Positions 9,882 through 17,294 of a stretch of DNA of 34,679 nucleotides are shown in pieces (position 1 is the first letter of the stretch; each line of letters starts with the position of its first letter). The notes beneath the pieces are model-generated. The model was not told the DNA's origin. It did no database searches and saw nothing but the letters and a program-made list of their open reading frames with translations. A program made the position numbers and the translations under genes. This DNA comes from Alphaproteobacteria bacterium (GTDB taxonomy: Bacteria > Pseudomonadota > Alphaproteobacteria > UBA11222). The stretch spans positions 1-34,679 of the forward strand of contig JAHHGO010000007.1 in assembly GCA_023252275.1 (NCBI GenBank). Reading direction: 5' to 3'.

Positions 9882-10864
9882 GCGGCGCGCCATTAATTAT
9901 CGGATTGCAAAGCAAGGGCCGTCTGGCGGAGCAGACGCATGACTATCTTGCCACTTGCGGCCTTGCCATCACCGGCGGCCAGGGACGCGAATATACCGGC
10001 CGCATGGCCGGGCTTGGCGCGGTTGAAGTGGTGTATCTGCAATCGGGTGAAATTCCATCGCAGCTTGAATCCGGCGGCCTGCATCTTGGCATTACCGGCG
10101 AGGATCTGCTGCGCGAAAAAACCCAGGATTTGGATGCCTGCATGGCGCTGCTGAAACCGCTGGGATTTGGACGCGCCGATCTGGTGGTGGCGACGCCGCG
10201 CTCCTGGATCGATGTGCGCCACATGAATGATCTGAACGAGGTCTGTACGGATTTTCACCGCCTGCACGGGCGGCGTCTGCGTGTGGCCACGAAATATCTT
10301 TCGCTGACACGGCAGTTTTTCGCCCGTCACGGCATTTCCGATTACCGCATCGCCGAAAGCCTTGGCGCCACCGAAGGCGCGCCCAATTCCGGCGCGGCCG
10401 AAGCCATTGTGGATATCACATCGACCGGCAGCACGCTCAGCGCCAATAATCTCAAGGTGCTGGATGACGGGCTGATATTGCGCAGTCAGGCCTGTCTGGC
10501 CGCATCATTGACGGCGAACTGGAGCGATGCGGCGCGCCAGTCGCTGCGGCGGATTTTGGATATGATTCAGGGGCGCAGCCGCGCCACTGATTTCAAGCTG
10601 GTGCAGTTTGCCTCGGGCGGCAGCAAAAGTGTGGCGCGCATTCTTGCCGCGCTGGAAAAGGAGCTTGCCTGCCCGGTGCAACTGGATGGCGCGGGCGGCT
10701 CGCTGCACTGCCCGGCGGCGGCGCTTTACAGCGTGATGACGCGCCTGCGCGAGGCTGGATGCAAGCATGTCAGCGTCGCGCCGCTCGAATATATTTTTGA
10801 GCCGCAAAACCTGCTGTATGATGATTTCATCGCCAGACTTAACAATAATTGGTCCGGCAAATAA
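9878..10864 (+). CDS. hisG: ATP phosphoribosyltransferase catalytic subunit, C-terminally extended
   Basis: Condenses ATP with PRPP, the committed step of histidine synthesis. The start ATG at 9878 overlaps the hisZ stop; the longer frame from 9848 lies inside hisZ and is rejected. The N-terminal catalytic part is clear: LIIGLQSKGRLAEQT, LHLGITGEDLL, RVATKYLSLTRQFF, and the PRPP-binding AEAIVDITSTGSTLSANNLK. At 328 residues it is longer than HisZ-dependent short HisG (about 210-230) and somewhat longer than the long, self-regulated form (about 300). The last 100 or so residues (GRSRATDFKLVQFAS to the end, including AGCKHVSVAPLEYIFEP) form an extra domain that I cannot confidently assign to the classical HisG C-terminal ACT-like domain. 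No other his genes are in the window. Confidence 0.93.
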   Translation: MSGAPLIIGLQSKGRLAEQTHDYLATCGLAITGGQGREYTGRMAGLGAVEVVYLQSGEIPSQLESGGLHLGITGEDLLREKTQDLDACMALLKPLGFGRADLVVATPRSWIDVRHMNDLNEVCTDFHRLHGRRLRVATKYLSLTRQFFARHGISDYRIAESLGATEGAPNSGAAEAIVDITSTGSTLSANNLKVLDDGLILRSQACLAASLTANWSDAARQSLRRILDMIQGRSRATDFKLVQFASGGSKSVARILAALEKELACPVQLDGAGGSLHCPAAALYSVMTRLREAGCKHVSVAPLEYIFEPQNLLYDDFIARLNNNWSGK

Positions 10865-10887
10865 CCGTAAAGCAGGGAGACGGAGCT

Positions 10888-11673
10888 ATGGGCAGACTGG
10901 AAGGCAAGGTAGCGACAATAACCGGTTCAGGTTCGGGCATTGCGCGGGCGGCGGCGAAAATTTTCGCCCGCGAAGGGGCCAAGGTCGGCATACTTGAACT
11001 GAACGAAGAGCTGGGCAAGGCCGCCGAGGCGGAAATTCGCGCCGCTGGCGGCGACGCCACTTTCTTCCAGTGCGATGTCACCAGCGACGCCAGCGTCAAG
11101 GCGGCCATCGACGCCACCGCGGCCAAATATGGCAAGTTGAACATCCTGTTCAATTGCGCGGGCGGCTCCATTGCCGAAGACAAAAAATTCACCGAAGTGG
11201 ATCTTTCGGTATGGGACTTCACCATGAATTTTGATCTTAAAGGCCCGTTTTACTGCTGCCGCCATGGCCTTCCACATCTGATCAAGGCGGGCGGCGGCGC
11301 CATCGTCAATGTCTCGTCGGCGGCGGCCTTGCAGGGCAGCTTTCCGGCCATGGTCTATTCAACCGCCAAGGGCGGCATCATCTCCATGACCCGTTCGCTG
11401 GCGGGGCAATATTACAAGGACAATATCCGCGCCAATGCGATCTGTCCGGGCGTCATCATGACCGACCGGGTCAAGCGGCGCTTTGGCGGTAATTTGCAGG
11501 GCGGCAATAGCGATCAATCAAAAGTAATTGGCGCGCTTGGCATGAGCCGTCATCCTTTCGGCGTCGGCGAGCCGGAAGACATCGCCAATATTGCGCTGTT
11601 CCTGGCGTCGGATGAATCGCGCATGATCAATGGCGCCAGCGTACCGGCTGAGGGTGGCATGTCGGCCTATTGA
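10888..11673 (+). CDS. Short-chain dehydrogenase/reductase, copy 1
   Basis: 261-residue classical SDR oxidoreductase using NAD(P)(H); substrate unknown. It shows the cofactor motif TGSGSGIAR (residues about 11-19), the structural NCAGG block, and the catalytic Tyr157-x-x-x-Lys161 in YSTAKGG with upstream Ser residues (VSSAAAL). The C-terminus is PAEGGMSAY. The ATG at 10888 has AGGGAGA eight bases upstream; the frame is open further upstream into hisG without a plausible start. It begins 23 bases after hisG, so it may be co-transcribed. It is a close paralog of the next gene, with identical blocks along the whole length. A strong terminator follows it. Confidence 0.9.
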   Translation: MGRLEGKVATITGSGSGIARAAAKIFAREGAKVGILELNEELGKAAEAEIRAAGGDATFFQCDVTSDASVKAAIDATAAKYGKLNILFNCAGGSIAEDKKFTEVDLSVWDFTMNFDLKGPFYCCRHGLPHLIKAGGGAIVNVSSAAALQGSFPAMVYSTAKGGIISMTRSLAGQYYKDNIRANAICPGVIMTDRVKRRFGGNLQGGNSDQSKVIGALGMSRHPFGVGEPEDIANIALFLASDESRMINGASVPAEGGMSAY

Positions 11674-11713
11674 GAAACTCTCCGCGCCCGCCAACATCCG
11701 GAAATACATTATA

Positions 11714-11746
11714 GGCGGCAGCGATTTATATCGCAGCCGCCTTTTT
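11714..11746 (+). terminator. Rho-independent terminator between the two SDR genes
   Basis: GGCGGC-A-GCGAT, loop TTAT, ATCGC-A-GCCGCC: an 11-base-pair stem with one A-A mismatch, followed directly by TTTTTATT. Stem 11714-11741, T-tract 11742-11746. It ends the hisZ-hisG-SDR transcript and leaves only about 45 bases for a promoter of the second SDR; a CATAAT at 11753-11758 is a possible -10. Confidence 0.85.
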
Positions 11747-11790
11747 ATTGGGCATAATGCCGGAAATCAATAATAACCAGGGAGGAAGTC

Positions 11791-12573
11791 ATGGGCAGAT
11801 TAGAGGGCAAGGTGGCCAGCATCACCGGCGCCGGTTCCGGCATTGCGCGCGCGGCGGCGAATATTTTCGCCCGCGAAGGGGCCAAAGTCGGCATTCTGGA
11901 ATTGAAGGAGGAACTGGGCAAGGCGTGCGAGGCGGAAATCCGCGCGGCGGGCGGCGACGCAACATTTTTCCAAACCGATGTCACCCAGGAAGCCAGCGTC
12001 AAGGCGGGAATTGACGCCACTGCCGCCAAATATGGCAAGCTTAACATCCTGTTCAATTGCGCCGGCGGCTCCATCCCACAGGATAATAATGTCGTCGATG
12101 TGGATATGAGCGTCTGGGACCACACGATGAATTTTGATCTCAAAGGGCCGTTCCTTTGCTGCCGGCATGGCATTCCGCATCTGATCAAGGCGGGCGGCGG
12201 CGCCATCGTCAATGTCGCGTCGGTAGCGGCATTAAAGGGTAACTCATTGATGGTCTATTCATCCGCCAAGGGGGGGATCATCTCGCTGACCCGGTCGCTG
12301 GCCGCGCAATATGCGGCCAGCAATATCCGGGCTAATGCGATCTGCCCGGGCATCATCATGACCGACCGTGTTAAACAGCGTTTTGGCCCAAGCCTCGAGG
12401 GAAGCAATTCCGGGCAAACCCAGGCGCTCAGCGGTTTTGGAACGTCGCGCTATCCATTTGGCGTTGGCCAGCCGGAGGATATCGCCAATATCGCGCTATT
12501 CCTGGCGTCGGATGAAGCGCGCATGATCAATGGCCACAGCGTGCCGGCGGAAGGCGGCATGTCGGCCTATTAG
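11791..12573 (+). CDS. Short-chain dehydrogenase/reductase, copy 2
   Basis: 260-residue paralog of the preceding SDR. Cofactor motif TGAGSGIAR, NCAGG, catalytic Tyr156 and Lys160 in YSSAKGG, same PAEGGMSAY C-terminus. The start ATG carries a strong GGAGGAA ribosome site. The copies differ most where substrate specificity usually lies: the segment after NCAGGSIPQDNN, the AALKGNS loop (AALQGSF in copy 1), and the stretch after TDRVKQRF before FGVGQPEDIANIALF. Divergence at both DNA and protein level shows an older duplication, not a recent repeat. glcE follows 26 bases later, so this SDR probably shares a transcript with it. The substrate is unknown. Confidence 0.9.
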   Translation: MGRLEGKVASITGAGSGIARAAANIFAREGAKVGILELKEELGKACEAEIRAAGGDATFFQTDVTQEASVKAGIDATAAKYGKLNILFNCAGGSIPQDNNVVDVDMSVWDHTMNFDLKGPFLCCRHGIPHLIKAGGGAIVNVASVAALKGNSLMVYSSAKGGIISLTRSLAAQYAASNIRANAICPGIIMTDRVKQRFGPSLEGSNSGQTQALSGFGTSRYPFGVGQPEDIANIALFLASDEARMINGHSVPAEGGMSAY

Positions 12574-12599
12574 AACAGCAGCATAGCCGCGAAAACGAA

Positions 12600-13751
12600 A
12601 TGGCGGACACTTTCATTCCCGAAAATGAATCCCAGACCCGAGATAGTGTGGCCTGGGCGCTGAACGCGGGCGCGGGCCTGCGCATTCAGGGCCATGCCAG
12701 CAAAGCGGGGCTGGGAACGCCCACAACCGCCACACACGGGATTGATCTGTCGCGGCTTGACGGAATTATTTCCTATGCGCCGGAAGAGCTGGTGCTGACC
12801 GCGCAGGCGGGCGCGCCGATTGCGGAGATTGACGCGCTGTTGCGCCAGCATCGCCAGCATCTGGCATTTGAGCCGCCCGATTGGGGGCCGCATTTTGGCG
12901 CGGACAGGAATCGCGGCACGCTTGGCGGCGTTATATCGTGCAACGCCTCTGGTCCGCGCCGTTTCACTGCCGGGGCGGCGCGCGATCATTTTCTCGGTTT
13001 CAGCGCCATCAATGGCCGGGGCGAAATTTTCAAGGCGGGCGGCCGCGTGGTAAAAAATGTCACCGGCTATGATTTGCCGAAATTATTTGCAGGCGCTTAT
13101 GGAAGGCTGGGAATTCTGACCAAGGTGACGGTAAAGACCCTGCCCGCTCCTATGGACAGCGCCACGCTGGTGCTGCGCCATCTGGACGATGCGGCGGCGC
13201 TGGCGCAATTGCGCAAGGCCGCATCGGGCACACTGGAATTATCCGGTCTGGCGCATCTGCCCGCCTGCATTGCCGGGGCGGCGCAAACCCTGTTCCGGCT
13301 GGAAGGGCCGATTGCCGCCGTGACGGAACGTCATGCGCGGCTGAAGCAGGCATTACAGGGGATCGGATCCTGTCAAAGTCTGGGCGCCGAGGCCGCGTCA
13401 GGCCTGTGGCGGCAGGTGCGTGATGCGGATTTTTTTACAGATGACGCCATGCCCCTGTGGCGGATTTCCGTGCCGCCGCAAAACGGCGCCGCCGTGGCCG
13501 CGCGCATCGGAAGCCATAAATATTATTTTGACTGGGCGGGCGGATTGATCTGGCTGTTGAGCAATGACGCGGACCGGGTGCGGCAGTCGGTGGCCGATAC
13601 CGGCGGACACGCCACACTGTTTCGCGCGCCGGATGCGATGCGCAGGGCAAACCCGGTGTTTGAACCGCAACCGGCGGCGCTGGCGGCGCTGGAGGAACGG
13701 GTGCGAAAGGCGTTTGATCCGGCCGGAATTTTTAATCCGACAGCCGCCTGA
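12600..13751 (+). CDS. glcE: Glycolate oxidase FAD-binding subunit GlcE-like
   Basis: 383-residue FAD-binding type-4 protein matching the GlcE subunit of glycolate dehydrogenase, which oxidises glycolate to glyoxylate as GlcDEF. The FAD-binding domain spans about residues 20-175: GHASKAGLGTP, VLTAQAGAPIAEIDALL, the signature GTLGGVISCNASGPRRFTAG, and GGRVVKNVTGYDLPKLFAGA with GRLGILTKVTVK. The C-terminus ends with the usual VRKAFDPAGIFNP. glcD and glcF, normally adjacent, are absent: the next gene is on the opposite strand three bases away. They are either elsewhere in the genome, or this is an orphan FAD subunit. The start ATG has only a weak ribosome site. Confidence 0.88.
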   Translation: MADTFIPENESQTRDSVAWALNAGAGLRIQGHASKAGLGTPTTATHGIDLSRLDGIISYAPEELVLTAQAGAPIAEIDALLRQHRQHLAFEPPDWGPHFGADRNRGTLGGVISCNASGPRRFTAGAARDHFLGFSAINGRGEIFKAGGRVVKNVTGYDLPKLFAGAYGRLGILTKVTVKTLPAPMDSATLVLRHLDDAAALAQLRKAASGTLELSGLAHLPACIAGAAQTLFRLEGPIAAVTERHARLKQALQGIGSCQSLGAEAASGLWRQVRDADFFTDDAMPLWRISVPPQNGAAVAARIGSHKYYFDWAGGLIWLLSNDADRVRQSVADTGGHATLFRAPDAMRRANPVFEPQPAALAALEERVRKAFDPAGIFNPTAA

Positions 13752-13754
13752 GCA

Positions 13755-14699
13755 TCACCAGACAAACCGGTATATAACCGCGCCGGGTTGTTTTATTTTT
13801 TCTTTCTCGCAGGCCGCCCTGAGCGCCACAAGCAGCGCCTGCGGTGAAGCGAATTCACCGCCCAGCTCTTCGGCGTGAATGCCCCCGCTTAGAAACAAAG
13901 TCGGCATACCCGCCGCATTTCCGCCCGCAATATCCGTGTGCAGACCATCGCCAGCCGCCAGCACGCGTGCGGGAGCCACAGCCCGTCCGGTAATTTCCTG
14001 CAACGCATCAAGACACATGCGGTAAACGCCGGGATAGGGTTTACCGAAAAATGTCACCGCGCCACCCATGGCGGCATAGAGCCGCGCCACCGCGCCCGCG
14101 CAATAAATCTGTTTTCCGCCGCGCATCACGACATTATCAGGATTGGCGCATAGCATCGGAAGCGATCGCGCCAATAGTTTTTGCAGCGGATCGCGGTAAT
14201 CATCCGGGGTTTCCGTTTCATCATCATACAGGCCGGTGCACAGCACGAACTGGCTGTTGCCGGCCGTGCCGCATTCGACATCCAGCCCTTCGATCAGCGG
14301 CAAATCCCGGTCCGGCCCGATATGCAGCAGGCTTGCTCCATAATATCCGCCGGCCATGGCGGCCCGGGTCGCGTCGCCCGATGTGACCAGCCGGTCATAA
14401 TGCCCGTCCGGCCCATCCATATATCCAAAACCGGCCAGATGGCGCGCCACGGAAGAAGCCGGACGCGGCGCATTGGACAGCAGCACGACCGGTATTCCCT
14501 GTTGACGTATCTGCCGCAGGCATTCGCTTACCCCCGGATAGGGCGCAACGCCATCATGCAGCACCCCCCAGACATCGCAGATAATTGCGTCATATGCGCC
14601 CTGCGGCGCATCACCCGCCGCAGCAAATAATTCGCGCATACCGGACACTATCCGCACAGGCTGCGGCTGGGAATTGATGCTGGTTGTCTGTTTGGCCAT
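13755..14699 (-). CDS. HAD-superfamily class IIA hydrolase (TIGR01459-like)
   Basis: 314-residue NagD/class IIA haloacid dehalogenase-type phosphatase. Motif I is IICDVWGVLHDG with the predicted nucleophile Asp42; the DVWG variant is typical of the TIGR01459 subgroup. Motif II is VVLLSNAP, the motif III Lys is in FGKPYPGVYR, and motif IV is AAGDGLHTDIAGG. The physiological substrate is unknown; relatives dephosphorylate small phosphoesters. It converges on glcE with a three-base gap. A link to glycolate metabolism (phosphoglycolate phosphatase) is tempting, but the subgroup does not establish it. The start follows the first ATG of the frame; an internal ATG at residue 21 is possible. Confidence 0.87.
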   Translation of the reverse strand: MAKQTTSINSQPQPVRIVSGMRELFAAAGDAPQGAYDAIICDVWGVLHDGVAPYPGVSECLRQIRQQGIPVVLLSNAPRPASSVARHLAGFGYMDGPDGHYDRLVTSGDATRAAMAGGYYGASLLHIGPDRDLPLIEGLDVECGTAGNSQFVLCTGLYDDETETPDDYRDPLQKLLARSLPMLCANPDNVVMRGGKQIYCAGAVARLYAAMGGAVTFFGKPYPGVYRMCLDALQEITGRAVAPARVLAAGDGLHTDIAGGNAAGMPTLFLSGGIHAEELGGEFASPQALLVALRAACEKEKIKQPGAVIYRFVW

Positions 14700-14735
14700 G
14701 CGGCTTGGATAAAGCGGGCCCGTACAGACTGCAAT

Positions 14736-15989
14736 CTAATTTACGGCGGCGGATCTGACGGCTGGCTGGGGCGCGCCCTGCAATTCATCCGGGCCGCGCG
14801 ACCGGCGGGGTTCGCCGAACAGATATCCCTGGCCGAAATCCAGTTCATATTCCAGCAGGCCCACTACGGTGGCTTCTTCCTCGATCTTTTCGGCGATCAG
14901 ATCAATCCCGAAGCGGCGCATGGCCAGCTTGATATCGCTGGACAGGAACCGCGAGCGGGCCTGCTTCATGCCGGTCAACAGCGTGGCGGCGGGCACCTTG
15001 ATATAGGCAAAGTGGCGGCCGGAAAGTTCTTCCAGATCAATATCCAGATGTGTCAGATTATCCATGGAGAAACGGTAACCCTGCTTTGCAAGGCGCGCTA
15101 ACTGGCGCCATTCCAGCGCGGTGTTTTCCTCAACCGTGCTTTGCGAGAACTCGAAGATCATCGATCCGGCCAGATCCGCATTCTGTTCCATGAAATCCAC
15201 AAATTGCGGGAAGAAACCCTGATCGCGCACGGAATGCGCGGATATGTTGCAGAAAATAATCACGCCCCGGTTGCGATTATGCAATCGCCGGATCAATTGA
15301 ACGCAGCGCAGCAGCAGGAAATTATCTATCGTGGAAACAATGCCGGCGGCTTCGGCCACGCCAATATACTGGCCCGGTTCAATCAGCGTGCCGTCATCAT
15401 TGCGCAACCGGGAATAGCCTTCATAGGAGCGCACCTTGCGCTGCGGCAGACTGACAATGGGCTGCAAATACAGATCGATGCGGTTTTCCTCCAGCGCCTC
15501 GTTCAGCGCCAGAAGTGAAATTTCTTTTTTGCCGTTCACCAGGCGCGGGCCCTGTTTCAAACCCGGAGCGGCAGACAGCATTTCCGGTTGCCTTGGCGAG
15601 ATGGCCACGCCGCGCGTCTCGGACATGCGTTGCAGCAGGCCTTCCAGCACCCGCATTTCATTGACGATTTCCTTGTTGGACTTCAGATCCAGCGCATCGA
15701 ACATTTCGGCCAGTTGATTGGCGTCGCGCTTAACCGTTTCAATATCCTGAATAAGGGCTTTTTGTCCCCGCACAAGCCCGGCAAGCCTGCGATTCATGGA
15801 CCGGGTCAGCTCTTTGGCATCCATTCTGGCATGCACCATGGCGCACAACAGAAACAGGTTTATCCCCAGCGCCAGAGCCAGCATTGCCGAAATTCCCGTA
15901 ACGACTGGCAGAAACAGGGTTATCAGCAGGCTTGCGCCAGCATAGGAACCCGTTATCAACAAATTTGAGAGAGATTTCATGACCGCCAT
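14736..15989 (-). CDS. TipF-like membrane protein with degenerate EAL domain
   Basis: 417 residues. Two N-terminal hydrophobic segments (about 7-29 and 33-53) are followed by a coiled-coil-like helix (about 60-125) and a C-terminal EAL-type domain (about 150-395). This is the architecture of Caulobacter TipF, a c-di-GMP receptor that positions the flagellum. Catalytic signatures are eroded. The EAL motif reads EGY in RSYEGYSRLR. The conserved Asn is kept in IFCNIS and the Glu in FEFSQS. The metal-binding DDFGTG is replaced by MDNLTH and the later Lys region reads YIKVPA. I infer c-di-GMP binding or scaffolding without hydrolysis. The gene is divergent from the amidase gene. The alternative start is an ATG three codons in. 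Confidence 0.85.
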   Translation of the reverse strand: MAVMKSLSNLLITGSYAGASLLITLFLPVVTGISAMLALALGINLFLLCAMVHARMDAKELTRSMNRRLAGLVRGQKALIQDIETVKRDANQLAEMFDALDLKSNKEIVNEMRVLEGLLQRMSETRGVAISPRQPEMLSAAPGLKQGPRLVNGKKEISLLALNEALEENRIDLYLQPIVSLPQRKVRSYEGYSRLRNDDGTLIEPGQYIGVAEAAGIVSTIDNFLLLRCVQLIRRLHNRNRGVIIFCNISAHSVRDQGFFPQFVDFMEQNADLAGSMIFEFSQSTVEENTALEWRQLARLAKQGYRFSMDNLTHLDIDLEELSGRHFAYIKVPAATLLTGMKQARSRFLSSDIKLAMRRFGIDLIAEKIEEEATVVGLLEYELDFGQGYLFGEPRRSRGPDELQGAPQPAVRSAAVN

Positions 15990-16101
15990 TCTGGACCCGT
16001 TAAAGGGGCATTCCGTGCCCCGGAATTTGTCGAAATGGCAGTGTTTCCAAATAGCCTTGATATATGGTTAATCTTGGTAAAATAAGTTGCGTGGAGGCGT
16101 A

Positions 16102-16974
16102 ATGCGGAATTTGGTCATGGCGGCTATTCAGATGGCCTGCGGCCCCGACAGGGCTGTTAACATCGCCACGGCCGAAGCCCTGGTGCGGTCGGCGGCGGCG
16201 GCGGGCGCAAGGCTCATTCTGCTTCCGGAACTGTTTGAAACCCCCTATTTCTGCAAGGATATGGACCCGGCGCATATGGCGCTGGCGCTGCGGGCAGAGG
16301 ATAATCCGGCAATAGCCCATTTGCGGGAGCTGGCCCGCGAGCTGCGGGTCGTGCTGCCGGTCAGTTTTTTTGAGTTAACTGAAAATAACTTTTACAACAG
16401 CCTGGCGATGATTGACGCGGATGGGACGGTTCTGGGCATTTACCGCAAATCGCACATTCCCGATGGGCCGGGCTATTCCGAGAAATATTATTTCACCCCC
16501 GGCGATACCGGCTTCACCGTATGGGATACGCAGATCGGCCGTGTGGGCGCCGCCATCTGCTGGGACCAATGGTTTCCCGAAACCGCCCGCGTTCTGGCGC
16601 TGCGCGGCGCGGAGGTGATTTGCTATCCCACCGCCATTGGTTCCGAACCGCATGACCCCAACTATGATTCGTCCGGCCATTGGCGCAGAGTCATGCAGGG
16701 CCATGCCGCCGCCAATATGATTCCGGTGATCGCCGCCAACCGCATCGGACATGAACAGGGCGCAAGCTGCGCGATAGATTTTTACGGCTCATCCTTTATC
16801 ACCGATAATTTTGGCGCCATCCGCGTCGAGGCGGGCCGCGACGAAAGCCGATTTCTGACTTCCAGCATTGATCTGGACGCCTGCCAGCGGCAAAGGCGCG
16901 AATGGGGCCTGTATCGTGACCGCCGCCCGGAACTTTATTCGGGTTTGCTGTCGCTGGATGGCGGCGTATCCTGA
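16102..16974 (+). CDS. aguB: N-carbamoylputrescine amidase
   Basis: 290-residue nitrilase-superfamily amidase. It hydrolyses N-carbamoylputrescine to putrescine, CO2 and ammonia in the agmatine route. The Glu-Lys-Cys triad is visible: Glu43 in LLPELFETPYF, Lys116 in YRKSHIPDGPGYSEKYYF, Cys153 in AAICWDQWFPE. The last two blocks are characteristic of the AguB branch. A good GGAGG lies four bases before the ATG; the TTG at 16087 is rejected. The agmatine deiminase partner (aguA) is not in the window. The amidase is divergent from the TipF-like gene, with a 112-base shared upstream region. Confidence 0.92.
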   Translation: MRNLVMAAIQMACGPDRAVNIATAEALVRSAAAAGARLILLPELFETPYFCKDMDPAHMALALRAEDNPAIAHLRELARELRVVLPVSFFELTENNFYNSLAMIDADGTVLGIYRKSHIPDGPGYSEKYYFTPGDTGFTVWDTQIGRVGAAICWDQWFPETARVLALRGAEVICYPTAIGSEPHDPNYDSSGHWRRVMQGHAAANMIPVIAANRIGHEQGASCAIDFYGSSFITDNFGAIRVEAGRDESRFLTSSIDLDACQRQRREWGLYRDRRPELYSGLLSLDGGVS

Positions 16975-17025
16975 TGCAGGTGATCGAATCACACTTAACC
17001 GCCCGACCGGGGAAAGATCATTTGT

Positions 17026-17196
17026 ATGAATAAGCTGCTATATATTGTTGGCGGCTCCATGATGGTTCTGGGTCTTGGATCGCTGGTCGTTCAGGATCCG
17101 GGCAAAGGCCTTACATTTATTGTGATTTTAATTCTGGCTATACTTGTTGCCGCAGCAGTGGTGCGGGCGGATGACCGGCCGCCGCCGGGCGAATAA
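17026..17196 (+). CDS. Small two-helix membrane protein, unknown function
   Basis: 56-residue reading frame with GGAAAG upstream of the ATG. It has two hydrophobic stretches (about residues 4-22 and 29-47) separated by a short polar turn (QDPGKG), and a charged, proline-rich tail (RADDRPPPGE). No family is recognised. It lies between aguB and the phosphofructokinase gene on the same strand and fills the gap there. Codon usage looks ordinary for the window. It is too short for certainty, and comparative conservation would decide. Confidence 0.5.
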   Translation: MNKLLYIVGGSMMVLGLGSLVVQDPGKGLTFIVILILAILVAAAVVRADDRPPPGE

Positions 17197-17294
17197 GGCC
17201 AATAGCGGGAATTATCCCCGGCCAGAGCATCTGATCCGGCCGGCTATTCGTGAGATAAGCATTTGGCGTAAACTATCCTAGCAGGAGCAACCCC

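Noticed and set aside
11751-11761. GGCAT-A-ATGCC palindrome before the second SDR as an operator
   Set aside because: Five-base arms are too short to distinguish from chance; it overlaps a possible -10 element.
16064-16082. CtrA-like site (TTAA, seven bases, AAAA) between the TipF-like gene and aguB
   Set aside because: The second half-site is AAAA and not TTAA. One degenerate half match in an AT-rich stretch is not enough.
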